Source: Scrofimicrobium sp. R131 (GTDB lineage Bacteria > Actinomycetota > Actinomycetes > Actinomycetales > Actinomycetaceae). Taken from it: a stretch of DNA of 64,000 bases. The stretch lies in contig NZ_CP138335.1 of the NCBI RefSeq assembly GCF_040256745.1, positions 868,001 through 932,000 of the forward strand, read 5' to 3'. Of this stretch, positions 36,293 through 44,766 are shown in pieces. Numbering within the stretch: the first letter of the stretch is position 1; each line of letters starts with the position of its first letter. A program made the translations under genes and the position numbers. Below the pieces are notes generated by a model. It was given only the letters and a program-made list of their open reading frames with translations, was not told the DNA's origin and made no database searches.

Positions 36293-36793
36293 ATGACCCG
36301 AGGATTCACCCGCGGTGTACTTTTTGTGCACTCTGCGCCGCCAGCCCTGGGCCCACACATCAACTGGGCGGTGGGCAATGCGCTCTCCCGCGAGGTCAAA
36401 CTCCAGTGGACCGATCAGGCGGCCGCCCCGGGCATGCTTCGAGCTGAACTATCTTGGGTTGGTCCCACCGGGATCGGAGCTCGCCTCGCCTCGGCACTGC
36501 GCGGTTGGGAACACCTGCGCTACGAAGTGACCGAGGAAGCCACCGCCTCCACCGATGGGGGCCGGTGGGCACACACGCCCGAGCTGGGGATTTTCCACTC
36601 GCAAATGGACTCGGTCGGCAACGTGGTGGTCCCGGAGGATCGGATCCGCGCCGCCCTGGAGGAAGCAACCGACTTCCGCTCGCTGCAGGATGCGCTGGAC
36701 CTGGCGCTGGGGCAGGCCTGGGACGACGAGTTGGAGCCGTTCCGCTACGCCGGGGCGGGTGCACCGGTCCGCTGGCTGCACCGGGTGGGTTAG
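36293..36793 (+). CDS. DUF3145 family protein
   Basis: The 166-residue protein matches DUF3145, an actinobacterial family usually next to fatty-acid synthase genes (acpP-fabF). Characteristic text is TRGVLFVHSAPPALGPHINWAVG at the N-terminus and PFRYAGAGAPVRWLHRVG at the C-terminus. Function is unknown. ATG 36293 is chosen because GGAGG precedes it. Here its partner is the carrier-like protein that begins two bases after its stop, with no fabF. Confidence 0.85.
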   Translation: MTRGFTRGVLFVHSAPPALGPHINWAVGNALSREVKLQWTDQAAAPGMLRAELSWVGPTGIGARLASALRGWEHLRYEVTEEATASTDGGRWAHTPELGIFHSQMDSVGNVVVPEDRIRAALEEATDFRSLQDALDLALGQAWDDELEPFRYAGAGAPVRWLHRVG

Positions 36794-36795
36794 CC

Positions 36796-37101
36796 GTGGG
36801 GAGCATCGCGGACCTCCTCGGAGGCGAACTGCCCGACGAGTGGGAACAGTCCGATCGGGTGGCCCGTCAGGAAGGGGCGCGGGAGGTGGCCCTGGAAGCC
36901 ATCCTGACCGAAACCAACTATCCGCCCGAGCAGATGTCTCCGGACCTGCGACTGCGCGAAGAGCTGGAGCTTGACGGCCTTCCCCTCTGGGCGGTGGTCG
37001 CCCAAATCGAACGCGAACTGAAAGTAACCATTCCGGACCGTGAAGTAAAGTCCTGGGTCACGCTGGCTGACCTGTTGGACGCGGTCGAGCGAGCCGGTTA
37101 G
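36796..37101 (+). CDS. Acyl-carrier-like protein lacking the phosphopantetheine serine
   Basis: The 101-residue acidic protein resembles an acyl carrier protein: helix 1 (ALEAILTETNYPPEQMSPD), then LREELELDGLPLWAVVAQIEREL, then a C-terminal helix (LADLLDAVERA). The canonical DSL motif that carries 4'-phosphopantetheine is DGL here (D60-G61-L62), so the attachment serine is absent. It also has an N-terminal extension of about 25 residues. It may be a non-acylated structural or regulatory relative, or a decaying copy. GTG 36796 directly follows the DUF3145 stop. Confidence 0.7.
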   Translation: MGSIADLLGGELPDEWEQSDRVARQEGAREVALEAILTETNYPPEQMSPDLRLREELELDGLPLWAVVAQIERELKVTIPDREVKSWVTLADLLDAVERAG

Positions 37102-37397
37102 GGCTCACCTCAGATCCCTGGACCCAGGGTCGACTGGCCTGTGCCTTCGTGCACGTATCTGCGCAGGTCCAGGCCGTGTTGCCGCGCGCTTTTGACTGCC
37201 CGATACCGGACACCCCCTGGCTGTGTCTCAGCATTTGAACGGTCAAATGTCAGGAAACATAAGGGGTAGACAAAGGTGCACCTATGTTAGCTCGCCTCCG
37301 ATAGCGGCTCGATATATCGCGGTGATACTATGACCGGGAACGCAAGCAGACAGGCTGTTATGAGGGGATGGTATTTGCGGTGGGGGTCCGGGCACTG
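37102..37397 (+). promoter_or_regulatory. Regulatory region ahead of padR-ino1
   Basis: This stretch of about 300 bases without a gene holds two palindromes. CATTTGA and TCAAATG around ACGG (37232-37249) form a 7-bp inverted repeat, and CGATATATCG (37310-37319) is a perfect 10-base palindrome. TATGAC near 37330 could be a -10. Either palindrome may be an operator for the PadR regulator encoded next. Confidence 0.4.
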
Positions 37398-37952
37398 ATG
37401 CTAGAACTGGCCATTTTGGGGGAGTTACATGAACCCAAACATGGCTATGAGCTGCGTCAGAGCCTTTCGGCCGCCCTGGGTCCCCTTCGACGGCTCTCCT
37501 TCGGCTCGCTCTACCCGGCCCTGCATCGCCTCAGTGACCAGGGCCTGATCAAGGTGGTCGGAGACGGGGGTAGTAGCCGCACTTCCCGGCGGCAAGTTAT
37601 CTACCAGATCACGGCTGGGGGCCGGGAGTATCTGACCCGCCACCTTGCCGATGCCTCGGTGGATGACGATGCGCTGGGCCTAACCATGCGGCTGATGTCG
37701 AAAGCCTCGGCCGGCACCCGCTTAGCCCTGCTCAAAGCACGGCGGGCGCAGGTGCTGGCCCGGCGGGAGGCGGCCCGGGTGGCCAGCCGATCGACAGACT
37801 CTTGGGTTCGGGCTCGAGCTGAACTCGACGCTCAACAGAACGAGGCGGAACTGACCTGGTTGGACCGTCTGATTGCCTCGGTGGGGGCCGATCTGACCCC
37901 GAAAACCTACCGCTCCGGTGAGACCCACGGGTCGTCGGAGCCACCATTTTAG
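37398..37952 (+). CDS. PadR-family transcriptional regulator
   Basis: The 184-residue regulator has an N-terminal winged-helix domain ([19 protein letters not shown]…[18 protein letters not shown]) and a C-terminal helical dimerisation part with an Arg/Ala-rich coiled coil. It matches the PadR gene usually next to ino1 in actinobacteria. ATG 37398 gives the family N-terminus; ATG 37368 is in frame upstream but adds unrelated residues. ino1 follows after 17 bases, so the pair is probably co-transcribed and autoregulated. Confidence 0.88.
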   Translation: MLELAILGELHEPKHGYELRQSLSAALGPLRRLSFGSLYPALHRLSDQGLIKVVGDGGSSRTSRRQVIYQITAGGREYLTRHLADASVDDDALGLTMRLMSKASAGTRLALLKARRAQVLARREAARVASRSTDSWVRARAELDAQQNEAELTWLDRLIASVGADLTPKTYRSGETHGSSEPPF

Positions 37953-37969
37953 TTAAACGAAGGATAAAT

Positions 37970-39049
37970 ATGAGTTCCATTCGCACTGCCATCGTCGGTG
38001 TCGGCAACTGCTCTTCAGCGCTGATTCAGGGGGTCGAGTTCTATCGGGACACTCCGGACTCAGCTACCGTCCCCGGCCTGATGCACGTGAATTTTGGCGG
38101 CTACCACATTCGGGACATTGAGTTTGTCGCGGCTTTTGACGTCGCGGCTGACAAGGTTGGGAAGGACCTGGCCGAAGCGATCGGCGAGGATCCGAACTGC
38201 ACCATTCAGTTTGCGGAAGTCCCGCCGCTCGGGGTGACGGTTCAGCGTGGACCCACGCTGGACGGTCTGGGGGAGTATTACCGCGACACCATCGAGGAAT
38301 CTGACGTCGAGCCGGTGGACGTGGTTCAGGCTCTGCGCGACGCCCAGGTGGACGTGGTCGTGTCCTACCTGCCGGTGGGCTCGGAAGAGGCGGACCGCTT
38401 CTACGCCCAGGCCGCCATCGATGCGGGATGTGCTTTTGTCAACTGTCTGCCGGTGTTCATCGCCTCGGATCCGGTCTGGGCGCAAAAGTTCCGCGACGCG
38501 GGCCTGCCGATCGTGGGGGACGACATCAAGAGCCAGTACGGAGCCACCATTTCTCACCGTGACATCGTGCGCCTGATGGAGGAACGCGGCGTCAAGATCG
38601 ATCACACCTACCAGCTGAACGTCGGCGGCAACATGGACTTCAAGAACATGCTGCAACGCTCCCGGCTGGAGTCCAAGAAGATCTCAAAGACTCAGGCGGT
38701 CACCTCGAACATGCACTCGGAGTACGGTGTCGGGGACGTCCACGTGGGCCCCTCGGATTACGTCCCGTGGCTGACCGACCGAAAGTTTGCTTTCGTGCGG
38801 GTGGAGGGGACCACTTTCGGCGAGGTTCCGATCAGCATCGAATACAAGCTTGAGGTTTGGGACTCACCCAACTCGGCCGGCGTGGTGATCGACGCGATCC
38901 GGGCTGCCAAGCTCGGCCTGGACCGCGGCATCGGTGGGCCGCTGTACTCGCCCGCCGCGTACTTCATGAAGTCGCCCCCGCAGCAGATGGTTGACCAGCA
39001 GGCGCGGGCCCAGGTTGAGGGATTCATCGTGGGTGAGGTCGAGGCCTAG
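37970..39049 (+). CDS. ino1: Inositol-1-phosphate synthase
   Basis: Ino1 converts glucose 6-phosphate to inositol 1-phosphate with NAD, the first step towards phosphatidylinositol and mycothiol. The 359 residues are of the short actinobacterial type. [17 protein letters not shown] binds [17 protein letters not shown] and [29 protein letters not shown] are the catalytic core, with the conserved Lys residues. It is paired with PadR. The inositol-monophosphatase-like gene at 13-14 kb could supply the next step. Confidence 0.96.
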   Translation: MSSIRTAIVGVGNCSSALIQGVEFYRDTPDSATVPGLMHVNFGGYHIRDIEFVAAFDVAADKVGKDLAEAIGEDPNCTIQFAEVPPLGVTVQRGPTLDGLGEYYRDTIEESDVEPVDVVQALRDAQVDVVVSYLPVGSEEADRFYAQAAIDAGCAFVNCLPVFIASDPVWAQKFRDAGLPIVGDDIKSQYGATISHRDIVRLMEERGVKIDHTYQLNVGGNMDFKNMLQRSRLESKKISKTQAVTSNMHSEYGVGDVHVGPSDYVPWLTDRKFAFVRVEGTTFGEVPISIEYKLEVWDSPNSAGVVIDAIRAAKLGLDRGIGGPLYSPAAYFMKSPPQQMVDQQARAQVEGFIVGEVEA

Positions 39050-39051
39050 CT

Positions 39052-39098
39052 CAAGCCGAGCGGGACTCGAACCCGCGACCTTACGATTATGAGTCGTA
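39052..39098 (-). pseudogene. 3' half of a tRNA-Met (CAT)
   Basis: On the minus strand the segment contains a perfect five-base-pair anticodon arm with anticodon CAT, a variable loop, a perfect T-arm (GCGGG/CCCGC around TTCGAGT) and the seven-base 3' acceptor strand TCGGCTT. The 5' acceptor strand and D-arm are absent. It starts three bases after the ino1 stop and is read opposite to it. It looks like a recombination remnant or attachment-site scar rather than a functional tRNA. Confidence 0.7.
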
Positions 39099-39115
39099 CG
39101 GCCTGGCTCGAACCG

Positions 39116-39147
39116 GGTGGGGGCTGAGGGATTCCTCGGCCCCCACC
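39116..39147. terminator. Bidirectional terminator-like hairpin between ino1 and the aminotransferase gene
   Basis: GGTGGGGGCTGAGG at 39116-39129 pairs with CCTCGGCCCCCACC at 39134-39147, a 14-bp stem with one G-U pair and a four-base loop. It sits between convergent genes and could end transcription from both sides. Confidence 0.75.
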
Positions 39148-39151
39148 GTGG

Positions 39152-40366
39152 TCAGCGGACGCGGGTTTCGTCGCAGTATTCTGCGATTCGACCAATAGCT
39201 TCGGTCAGCACCTCGTCATCGGGCAGGGCAACCAGCCGGAAGTGGTCCGGTGCCGGCCAGTTGAACGAGCTGCCGTGGCTGACCAAAATCTTCTTTTTCC
39301 GCAGCAGGTCCAGGGCCCAGGCTTCGTCGTCCTCGATCGGGTAGGCCTCAGGGTCCAGCCTGGGGAACAGGTAAAGCGCCCCGTCTGCGCGTTCACAGGT
39401 GACGCCGGGGATCTCGGACACGAGCCGGTGGGCCAGGTGCAATTGATCGTAGAAGCGCCCGCCGGGTCGGATCAGGTCGTTGATCGACTGGTATCCGCCG
39501 AGGGCCGTCTGAATGGCATATTGGGCCGGGACGTTGGCGCACATCCGCATGTTGCTCAGGAGGTTGACTCCCTCGATGATGTCCTCAGCCTCGTCGAGGG
39601 GCCCGCTAATCACAGTCCAGCCGGCCCGGTACCCGCAGGCACGGTAGGCCTTGGACAGTCCGGACATGGTGAAGCAGAGGACGTCGTCCCCGCACAGCTC
39701 CGCCGCGTAGACGTGCTGGCCGTGGTAGATGATCTTCTCGTAGATCTCGTCGGCAAAGACAATCAGCCCGTGCTTGCGGGCCAGGTCGATCATGCCCTGC
39801 AGTACCTCGCGGCTGTAGACCGCGCCGGTGGGATTGTTCGGGTTGATGATCACCAGGGCGGTGGTGCGGTCGGTGATCTTCGATTCCAGGTCGGCCAGGT
39901 CCGGGTTCCAACCGTTGGCCTCGTCAGCCAGGTAGTGGACCGGCTTGCCGCCACTGAGCGTAACCTGTGCGGTCCAGAGCGGGTAGTCGGGGGCGGGAAT
40001 CAGAATCTCGTCGTCCGTATTGACAATCACCTGCAGCAGCAGGGAGATCAGCTCACTGACGCCGTTGCCCAGGTAGACGTCGTTGACATCTACCGGCCGG
40101 CCGAAGGCCAACTCGTAGTGGCTGGCGACCGCGGTCCGGGCCGAACGCACCCCCCGAGCATCCGCGTACCCTTCAGCCTTGGGCAGGTTTGCCACCACCG
40201 AGCGCACCATCGTCTCGGGGGTCTGGAAACCGAAAGGAGCCAGGTTGCCAATGTTCAGTTTCAGGATGCGCTCCCCGGCGCGTTCCATCCGCTGAGCTTC
40301 CACCATGTTGGCCCCACGAACGTCGTATCGCACCCCTTTGAGGCGTCGTGCCTGCTGATATTTCAT
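39152..40366 (-). CDS. Class I/II aminotransferase, AlaA-like
   Basis: This PLP-dependent aminotransferase of 404 residues has INPNNPTGAVYSREVL, ADEIYEKIIY, SGLSKAYRACGYRAGW (the PLP lysine) and the C-terminal FRLVALPDDEVLTEAI. The N-terminus and the SGLSKAYR motif fit the AlaA group, glutamate-pyruvate transaminase. The substrate is inferred. It lies 39 bases downstream of aspA on the same strand, so aspartate deamination and transamination may be co-regulated. Confidence 0.88.
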   Translation of the reverse strand: MKYQQARRLKGVRYDVRGANMVEAQRMERAGERILKLNIGNLAPFGFQTPETMVRSVVANLPKAEGYADARGVRSARTAVASHYELAFGRPVDVNDVYLGNGVSELISLLLQVIVNTDDEILIPAPDYPLWTAQVTLSGGKPVHYLADEANGWNPDLADLESKITDRTTALVIINPNNPTGAVYSREVLQGMIDLARKHGLIVFADEIYEKIIYHGQHVYAAELCGDDVLCFTMSGLSKAYRACGYRAGWTVISGPLDEAEDIIEGVNLLSNMRMCANVPAQYAIQTALGGYQSINDLIRPGGRFYDQLHLAHRLVSEIPGVTCERADGALYLFPRLDPEAYPIEDDEAWALDLLRKKKILVSHGSSFNWPAPDHFRLVALPDDEVLTEAIGRIAEYCDETRVR

Positions 40367-40405
40367 TGCCGTCTCCCTGAGTGCCGGGCCCGCCCCGGCT
40401 CGAAC

Positions 40406-41833
40406 CTAATCGTAATACTCTCCTTCGTAGATTGGATGCAGCAGCCGCTCAGTGGAGAGAAGTTCGTCCACCTGCGCGCTGGTGAGGAGGCCCTTCTCCA
40501 CCACCACCTCGCGCACTGTCTTGCCGGTGGCTGAGCACTCGCGCCCCACCTCGTCCCCGGCCGCATGCCCAATCACGTCGTTCAGATAGGTGACAATCCC
40601 GATCGAGTTCTCCACGTACTGGCGACAGACGTCCTCATTGACAGTAATGCCCTCCACGCACCGTTCACGCAAAACCTTTGCTCCCTGGCTCAGGAGCCGC
40701 CCGGACTCGAACAGGCACTGAGCAATGACCGGCTCCATCACGTTCAACTGCAGTTGCCCCGCCTCCGAAGCCATCATCACCGTGGTGTCGTTCCCGATCA
40801 CCTTGAAGCAAATCTGGTTCACCACCTCGGGAATCACGGGGTTGACCTTGGCCGGCATGATTGAGGACCCGGCCTGCATCTGGGGCAGGTTGAGCTCATT
40901 CAGGCCCGCCCGGGGACCGGACGACAGCAGTCGCAGGTCGGAACTGATCTTGGAAATCTTGGTGGCCGCGCGCCGCATCGCCCCGTGCATGGCCAGGTAG
41001 GCGCCGGTGTCCGAAGTGGCCTCAATCAGGTTTTTCCCCGCCACGATCGGCAGTCCGGTCACCTCGGCGAGGCGGGCTACCACCCGTTCCTGGTGTCCCG
41101 GCGGCGTGTTTACCCCGGTGCCAATGGCCGTGGCTCCCAGGTTCACCTCCAGCAGGAGCAGGGCCATCGCGTGCAGGTGCAGCATCTCTTCGCGCAGCAT
41201 CTCGGCAAAGGCCCCGAACTCCTGGCCCGAGGTCATGGGGACGGCGTCCTGCAGCTGGGTGCGGCCCATTTTGATCGTGTTCTGGTAGCGCTGGGCGAGC
41301 CGGTCAAAAGAGTCGGCCAGCCGCCCCAACTCGGCAATCAGCACCTCCGCCGTGCGGTGAACGGCTACCCGCAGGCCGGCCGGATAGGCGTCGTTGGTCG
41401 ATTGGGACTTGTTGACGTCGTCGTTCGGGTGGATGATGTCGTAGCGCCCCCGGCCGTATCCGAGCACCTCCAGGGCCAGGTTGGCCACCACCTCGTTCGT
41501 GTTCATGTTGACGGAGGTGCCGGCCCCACCTTGGAACAGGTCGACGGGAAACTGGTCCAGGCACCGACCTTCCGTCAGGATCAGGTCGCAGGCGGTGACG
41601 ATGGCCTCCGCGGTTTTGGCCGGCAGGACCCGCGCGTCGCGGTTGGCCAGCGCCTCGGCTTTCTTGACTTCCACCATTCCCCGAATTAACTGGGGCACGT
41701 CCGACACGCGCACCCCGGAAATGGGGAAGTTGTCGATGGCGCGCTGGGTGTGAACGCCAAAATAGGCATCGGCGGGTACCTGGTACGGTCCCAGCAGGTC
41801 GGTTTCGGTGCGAGTCGGGGAATTTGTCGTCAT
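40406..41833 (-). CDS. aspA: Aspartate ammonia-lyase
   Basis: Aspartase (475 residues) converts aspartate to fumarate and ammonia. The fumarase/aspartase signature is [12 protein letters not shown], with the catalytic Ser, and the N-terminal [21 protein letters not shown] and [13 protein letters not shown] are typical. ATG 41833 is chosen because GGAAGC precedes it and because it matches the family start. With the downstream aminotransferase it forms an amino-acid catabolic or anaerobic fumarate-generating operon. Confidence 0.93.
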   Translation of the reverse strand: MTTNSPTRTETDLLGPYQVPADAYFGVHTQRAIDNFPISGVRVSDVPQLIRGMVEVKKAEALANRDARVLPAKTAEAIVTACDLILTEGRCLDQFPVDLFQGGAGTSVNMNTNEVVANLALEVLGYGRGRYDIIHPNDDVNKSQSTNDAYPAGLRVAVHRTAEVLIAELGRLADSFDRLAQRYQNTIKMGRTQLQDAVPMTSGQEFGAFAEMLREEMLHLHAMALLLLEVNLGATAIGTGVNTPPGHQERVVARLAEVTGLPIVAGKNLIEATSDTGAYLAMHGAMRRAATKISKISSDLRLLSSGPRAGLNELNLPQMQAGSSIMPAKVNPVIPEVVNQICFKVIGNDTTVMMASEAGQLQLNVMEPVIAQCLFESGRLLSQGAKVLRERCVEGITVNEDVCRQYVENSIGIVTYLNDVIGHAAGDEVGRECSATGKTVREVVVEKGLLTSAQVDELLSTERLLHPIYEGEYYD

Positions 41834-41905
41834 TGCGCTTCCGATCAGCAGGTTGAGCGGCCTCATTGCGGTGGATTCCCCTAAATGCTACACCGCGATA
41901 AGTGG

Positions 41906-41958
41906 GGGAGGAATCGGGGCGAGGCGAGCCCAGGTGAGGCAATACCCCGATTCCTCCC
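41906..41958 (-). terminator. Long-stem hairpin between the Fe transporter operon and aspA
   Basis: GGGAGGAATCGGGG at 41906-41919 pairs perfectly with CCCCGATTCCTCCC at 41945-41958, a 14-bp stem with a 25-base loop. It lies just after the ATPase stop and ahead of aspA, so it probably ends the iron uptake operon. Confidence 0.7.
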
Positions 41959-41967
41959 GACGCGAGG

Positions 41968-42735
41968 TTAGTCTCGCGCCCGATAGTAGTCAGCGAGGGG
42001 ATAGTCCCCATCTCTGCGCACGTGGAACTTGGCTCCAAAAGTGGGTTCCAGCACCGCCTCGGAAATGACCTCCCGGGGTGGGCCGGCAAAGCACAGCTCC
42101 CCGTCGACCAGCCCAATCACCCGGTCCGCGTAGGCGGAGGCATAGTTGATGTCGTGGATGACGACCACGAAAGTTTTTCCCATCTCGTCTGCGGCCTGGC
42201 GCAACTGGCTCATCATGGCCACGCCGTGTCCGATGTCGAGGTTGTTCAGCGGCTCGTCCAGCAGGACGTACTCCGTGTCCTGGGCCAGGACCATCGCCAC
42301 GTAGGCCCGTTGGCGCTGGCCGCCGGAGAGCTCATCCAGGTAGCGCTCAGCCAGGTCGTTCAGCTGGAGGAAGTCCATGGCCGAGGCGACCGCCTCCCGG
42401 TCGGCTGGCGTCAGTCGGCCCTTGGAATGGGGGAACCGTCCCAGCTCGACCAACTGGCGCACCTGGAGTCGGGCGACAAAATGGTTTTCTTGCCGGAGGA
42501 CCGAAACTGTGCGGGCCAGACGATCCGACTTGGTCTGGCGCGTATCCATACCGTTGATCGTCACCGTGCCGGTGGTGGGTTCCAGCAGGCGTCCGATAAT
42601 GGTTAGCAGGGTTGACTTGCCGGCTCCGTTCGGCCCGACCAGGGCGGTGATGCCGCCGCTCGGGATATCCAGATCCAGCGGGCCGAGCACCGTGGTTTTG
42701 CCGTATGTCTTGCTGATCCCTCGAACCTGAATCAC
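41968..42735 (-). CDS. Iron-siderophore-type ABC transporter ATP-binding protein
   Basis: The 255-residue ATPase is of the FepC/FecE type: Walker A GPNGAGKST, signature LSGGQRQRA, Walker B EYVLLDEPLNNLD, H-loop VIHD. GTG 42735 overlaps the stop of the upstream permease and is chosen because the frame ahead of it has no ABC similarity. It is the last gene of a four-gene minus-strand operon: binding protein, two permeases, ATPase. Confidence 0.92.
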   Translation of the reverse strand: MIQVRGISKTYGKTTVLGPLDLDIPSGGITALVGPNGAGKSTLLTIIGRLLEPTTGTVTINGMDTRQTKSDRLARTVSVLRQENHFVARLQVRQLVELGRFPHSKGRLTPADREAVASAMDFLQLNDLAERYLDELSGGQRQRAYVAMVLAQDTEYVLLDEPLNNLDIGHGVAMMSQLRQAADEMGKTFVVVIHDINYASAYADRVIGLVDGELCFAGPPREVISEAVLEPTFGAKFHVRRDGDYPLADYYRARD

Positions 42736-43772
42736 AGCACACCTTTTCGCAATAGGAACACCAGGAAGGTGAGGCCCCCGATGAACTCGATGATGACCGA
42801 CAGCAGGCCGGCAGCGTAGAACACGTGGCGCAGAATGAAGTAGCCGCTGAGCAGGACAGCGGTCCCCAAGACCACGACCAGTGGCAGCGTCACCCGGTGC
42901 TGACCGGAACCGGACAGCTGGTAGGTCAGGGTGGCCACGATGAAACCCAGGAACGCCAGTGGGCCCACCAGGGCGGTCGAAATGGACATCAGCGCCGAGA
43001 CGATGATCAGGACGCCGGTCACCTCCCGGCGGTAGTTCAGGCCGAGCGAGGTGGCGACGGCCGGCCCCAGGGCGAGGACATCCAGATGGTGACGCCGGGT
43101 CCAAACCAGAGCCACCAGCAGGGCGGCCAGTCCCGCCGCGTAGGGCAGATAGGCCGGGTTCGAGTTGGAAAGGTTGCCAAACAGGCGCGCCCGCAGCAGG
43201 TCAAAATCAGATGGGGTCAGCAGTCGCTGCATGAAGGTGGAAAGTGAGCCGAGGCCGATCCCGAGCACCACCCCGATCAGGAGGGTCACGTGCAGGCTGG
43301 CCCGCCGGTAGGTGAACAGCCAGGTGAACAGGGCGGTGGTGACGCCAATCATCAGCAGGCTCTGGATGGCAATCTTCGCCAGCCCGTCCGTGTTGGCCAG
43401 CATGGCTCCGCCAAAAAAGAAGACCAGCGCGGTTTGCATCACCACGTAGATGGCTTCGAATCCCATGATCGACGGGGTGAGGATCCGGTTCCCGGTGATG
43501 GTGTGGAACAGGACCGTGCCCACCCCCTGGCAGGTGGCCACTACCACGATGGTGGCCACCGAAACCAGGCGCAGCTGGACGGCTAGGTCGCGCCCGGCGG
43601 AACCGGGAGCGCCGGGCAGATCCCACCCGAGCACCCCGGCCGCCGCGACGAGGGCGAGGAGGCCAAAGCCGGTCAGTAGGAGGGACTGTCGGCCGAGCCG
43701 GAAACGAGGGGGCGAGGCGAACGCTCGCTCAGGGGAGGGGGCCAATTTTGGGGCCACGGCCAGTTCAGTCAC
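42732..43772 (-). CDS. FecCD-type ABC permease (second)
   Basis: The 346-residue integral membrane protein has about nine predicted membrane segments and FecCD-family motifs (TGNRILTPSIMGFEAIYV, GPLAFLGFIVATLTYQLSGS). In the YclNOPQ-like arrangement it corresponds to the second permease subunit. It overlaps the first permease by eight bases and the ATPase by four, so translation is coupled. Confidence 0.9.
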   Translation of the reverse strand: MTELAVAPKLAPSPERAFASPPRFRLGRQSLLLTGFGLLALVAAAGVLGWDLPGAPGSAGRDLAVQLRLVSVATIVVVATCQGVGTVLFHTITGNRILTPSIMGFEAIYVVMQTALVFFFGGAMLANTDGLAKIAIQSLLMIGVTTALFTWLFTYRRASLHVTLLIGVVLGIGLGSLSTFMQRLLTPSDFDLLRARLFGNLSNSNPAYLPYAAGLAALLVALVWTRRHHLDVLALGPAVATSLGLNYRREVTGVLIIVSALMSISTALVGPLAFLGFIVATLTYQLSGSGQHRVTLPLVVVLGTAVLLSGYFILRHVFYAAGLLSVIIEFIGGLTFLVFLLRKGVL

Positions 43773-44760
43773 GGGGCACCTGCCGCAGGAGGAGCCCGAT
43801 GAAGACGATGGAGCCGACGATTCCCAGGATGACCGCTACCGGAATCTCAAAGGGCATCCGGACGGTTCGACCCAGCAGATCAGCCGCCGTGACCAGGCCG
43901 ACGCCGCCCAGACAGACCCACGGCAGGTTGGACCGGAGGTTGTCCCCGCGCAGCAGCGACACGACATTCGGGACAATTAGGCCCAGGAATGGCAGGAAGC
44001 CAACCACGACCGTGGTGACCCCGGTTGCCACCGCTACCAGGGAGGCTCCCAGAAATACGGTGCGCTGGTAGTTCAGCCCCACCGAGGTGGCCAGGTCCTG
44101 ACCCAAGCCCGCAATGGTGAAGCGGTCGGCGGCCACGTAGATGACCACGACTACCAGCGCCACCAGCCAGAGCACCTCGTAGCGGCCGCGCACCACGCCG
44201 GTGAAGCTGCCCTGGAACCAGGTGCCCAGCATTTGCAGCAGGTTGGTGGTGACCGCCAAGTAGGTGGTGAATGCGGAAACCACCGCGCCCAGCATGATCC
44301 CGATCAGGGGGACCACCAGTGAGGTCCGGAGCTGAACGCGGCGGAGGATCAGCAGGAACACGGTGGTTCCAACCAGAGCCGCGATTGAGGCGACCAGCAT
44401 TTTGACCGGGAGACTGGCGGCCGGGGCGACAATGGTGACGACCAGCAGACCGAGGCCGGCCCACTCGGCGGTGCCGGTGGTGGTGGGCTCTGCAAACCGG
44501 TTCTGGGTGATCATCTGCATCAGTAGGCCCGAGACCGCCATCGCCGAACCGGCGAGGATGAGTGCGGCCGTGCGCGGCACCCGGGTGATCCAGAACATTT
44601 CCTGACCGAGAGCGCCCTGGCTCAGGTCGTAAACTCCCACAAAGAGCGAAGCCACCACCAGCCCCGCCACCGCCAGGGTAGCCACCAGCAGAGGCCAGTG
44701 ACGTAACCGGGCGGGGCGGGGCGGGGCCAGCCGAACCTGTGGGCGGGCAATGGTGGTCAC
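43765..44760 (-). CDS. FecCD-type ABC permease (first)
   Basis: The 331-residue membrane protein has about nine predicted segments and the family motifs RVPRTAALILAGSAMAVSGLLMQM and GFLPFLGLIVPNVVSLLRGDN. It would pair with the second permease to form the membrane channel. The gene begins six bases after the binding-protein stop. Confidence 0.92.
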   Translation of the reverse strand: MTTIARPQVRLAPPRPARLRHWPLLVATLAVAGLVVASLFVGVYDLSQGALGQEMFWITRVPRTAALILAGSAMAVSGLLMQMITQNRFAEPTTTGTAEWAGLGLLVVTIVAPAASLPVKMLVASIAALVGTTVFLLILRRVQLRTSLVVPLIGIMLGAVVSAFTTYLAVTTNLLQMLGTWFQGSFTGVVRGRYEVLWLVALVVVVIYVAADRFTIAGLGQDLATSVGLNYQRTVFLGASLVAVATGVTTVVVGFLPFLGLIVPNVVSLLRGDNLRSNLPWVCLGGVGLVTAADLLGRTVRMPFEIPVAVILGIVGSIVFIGLLLRQVPRD

Positions 44761-44766
44761 GGCTGG

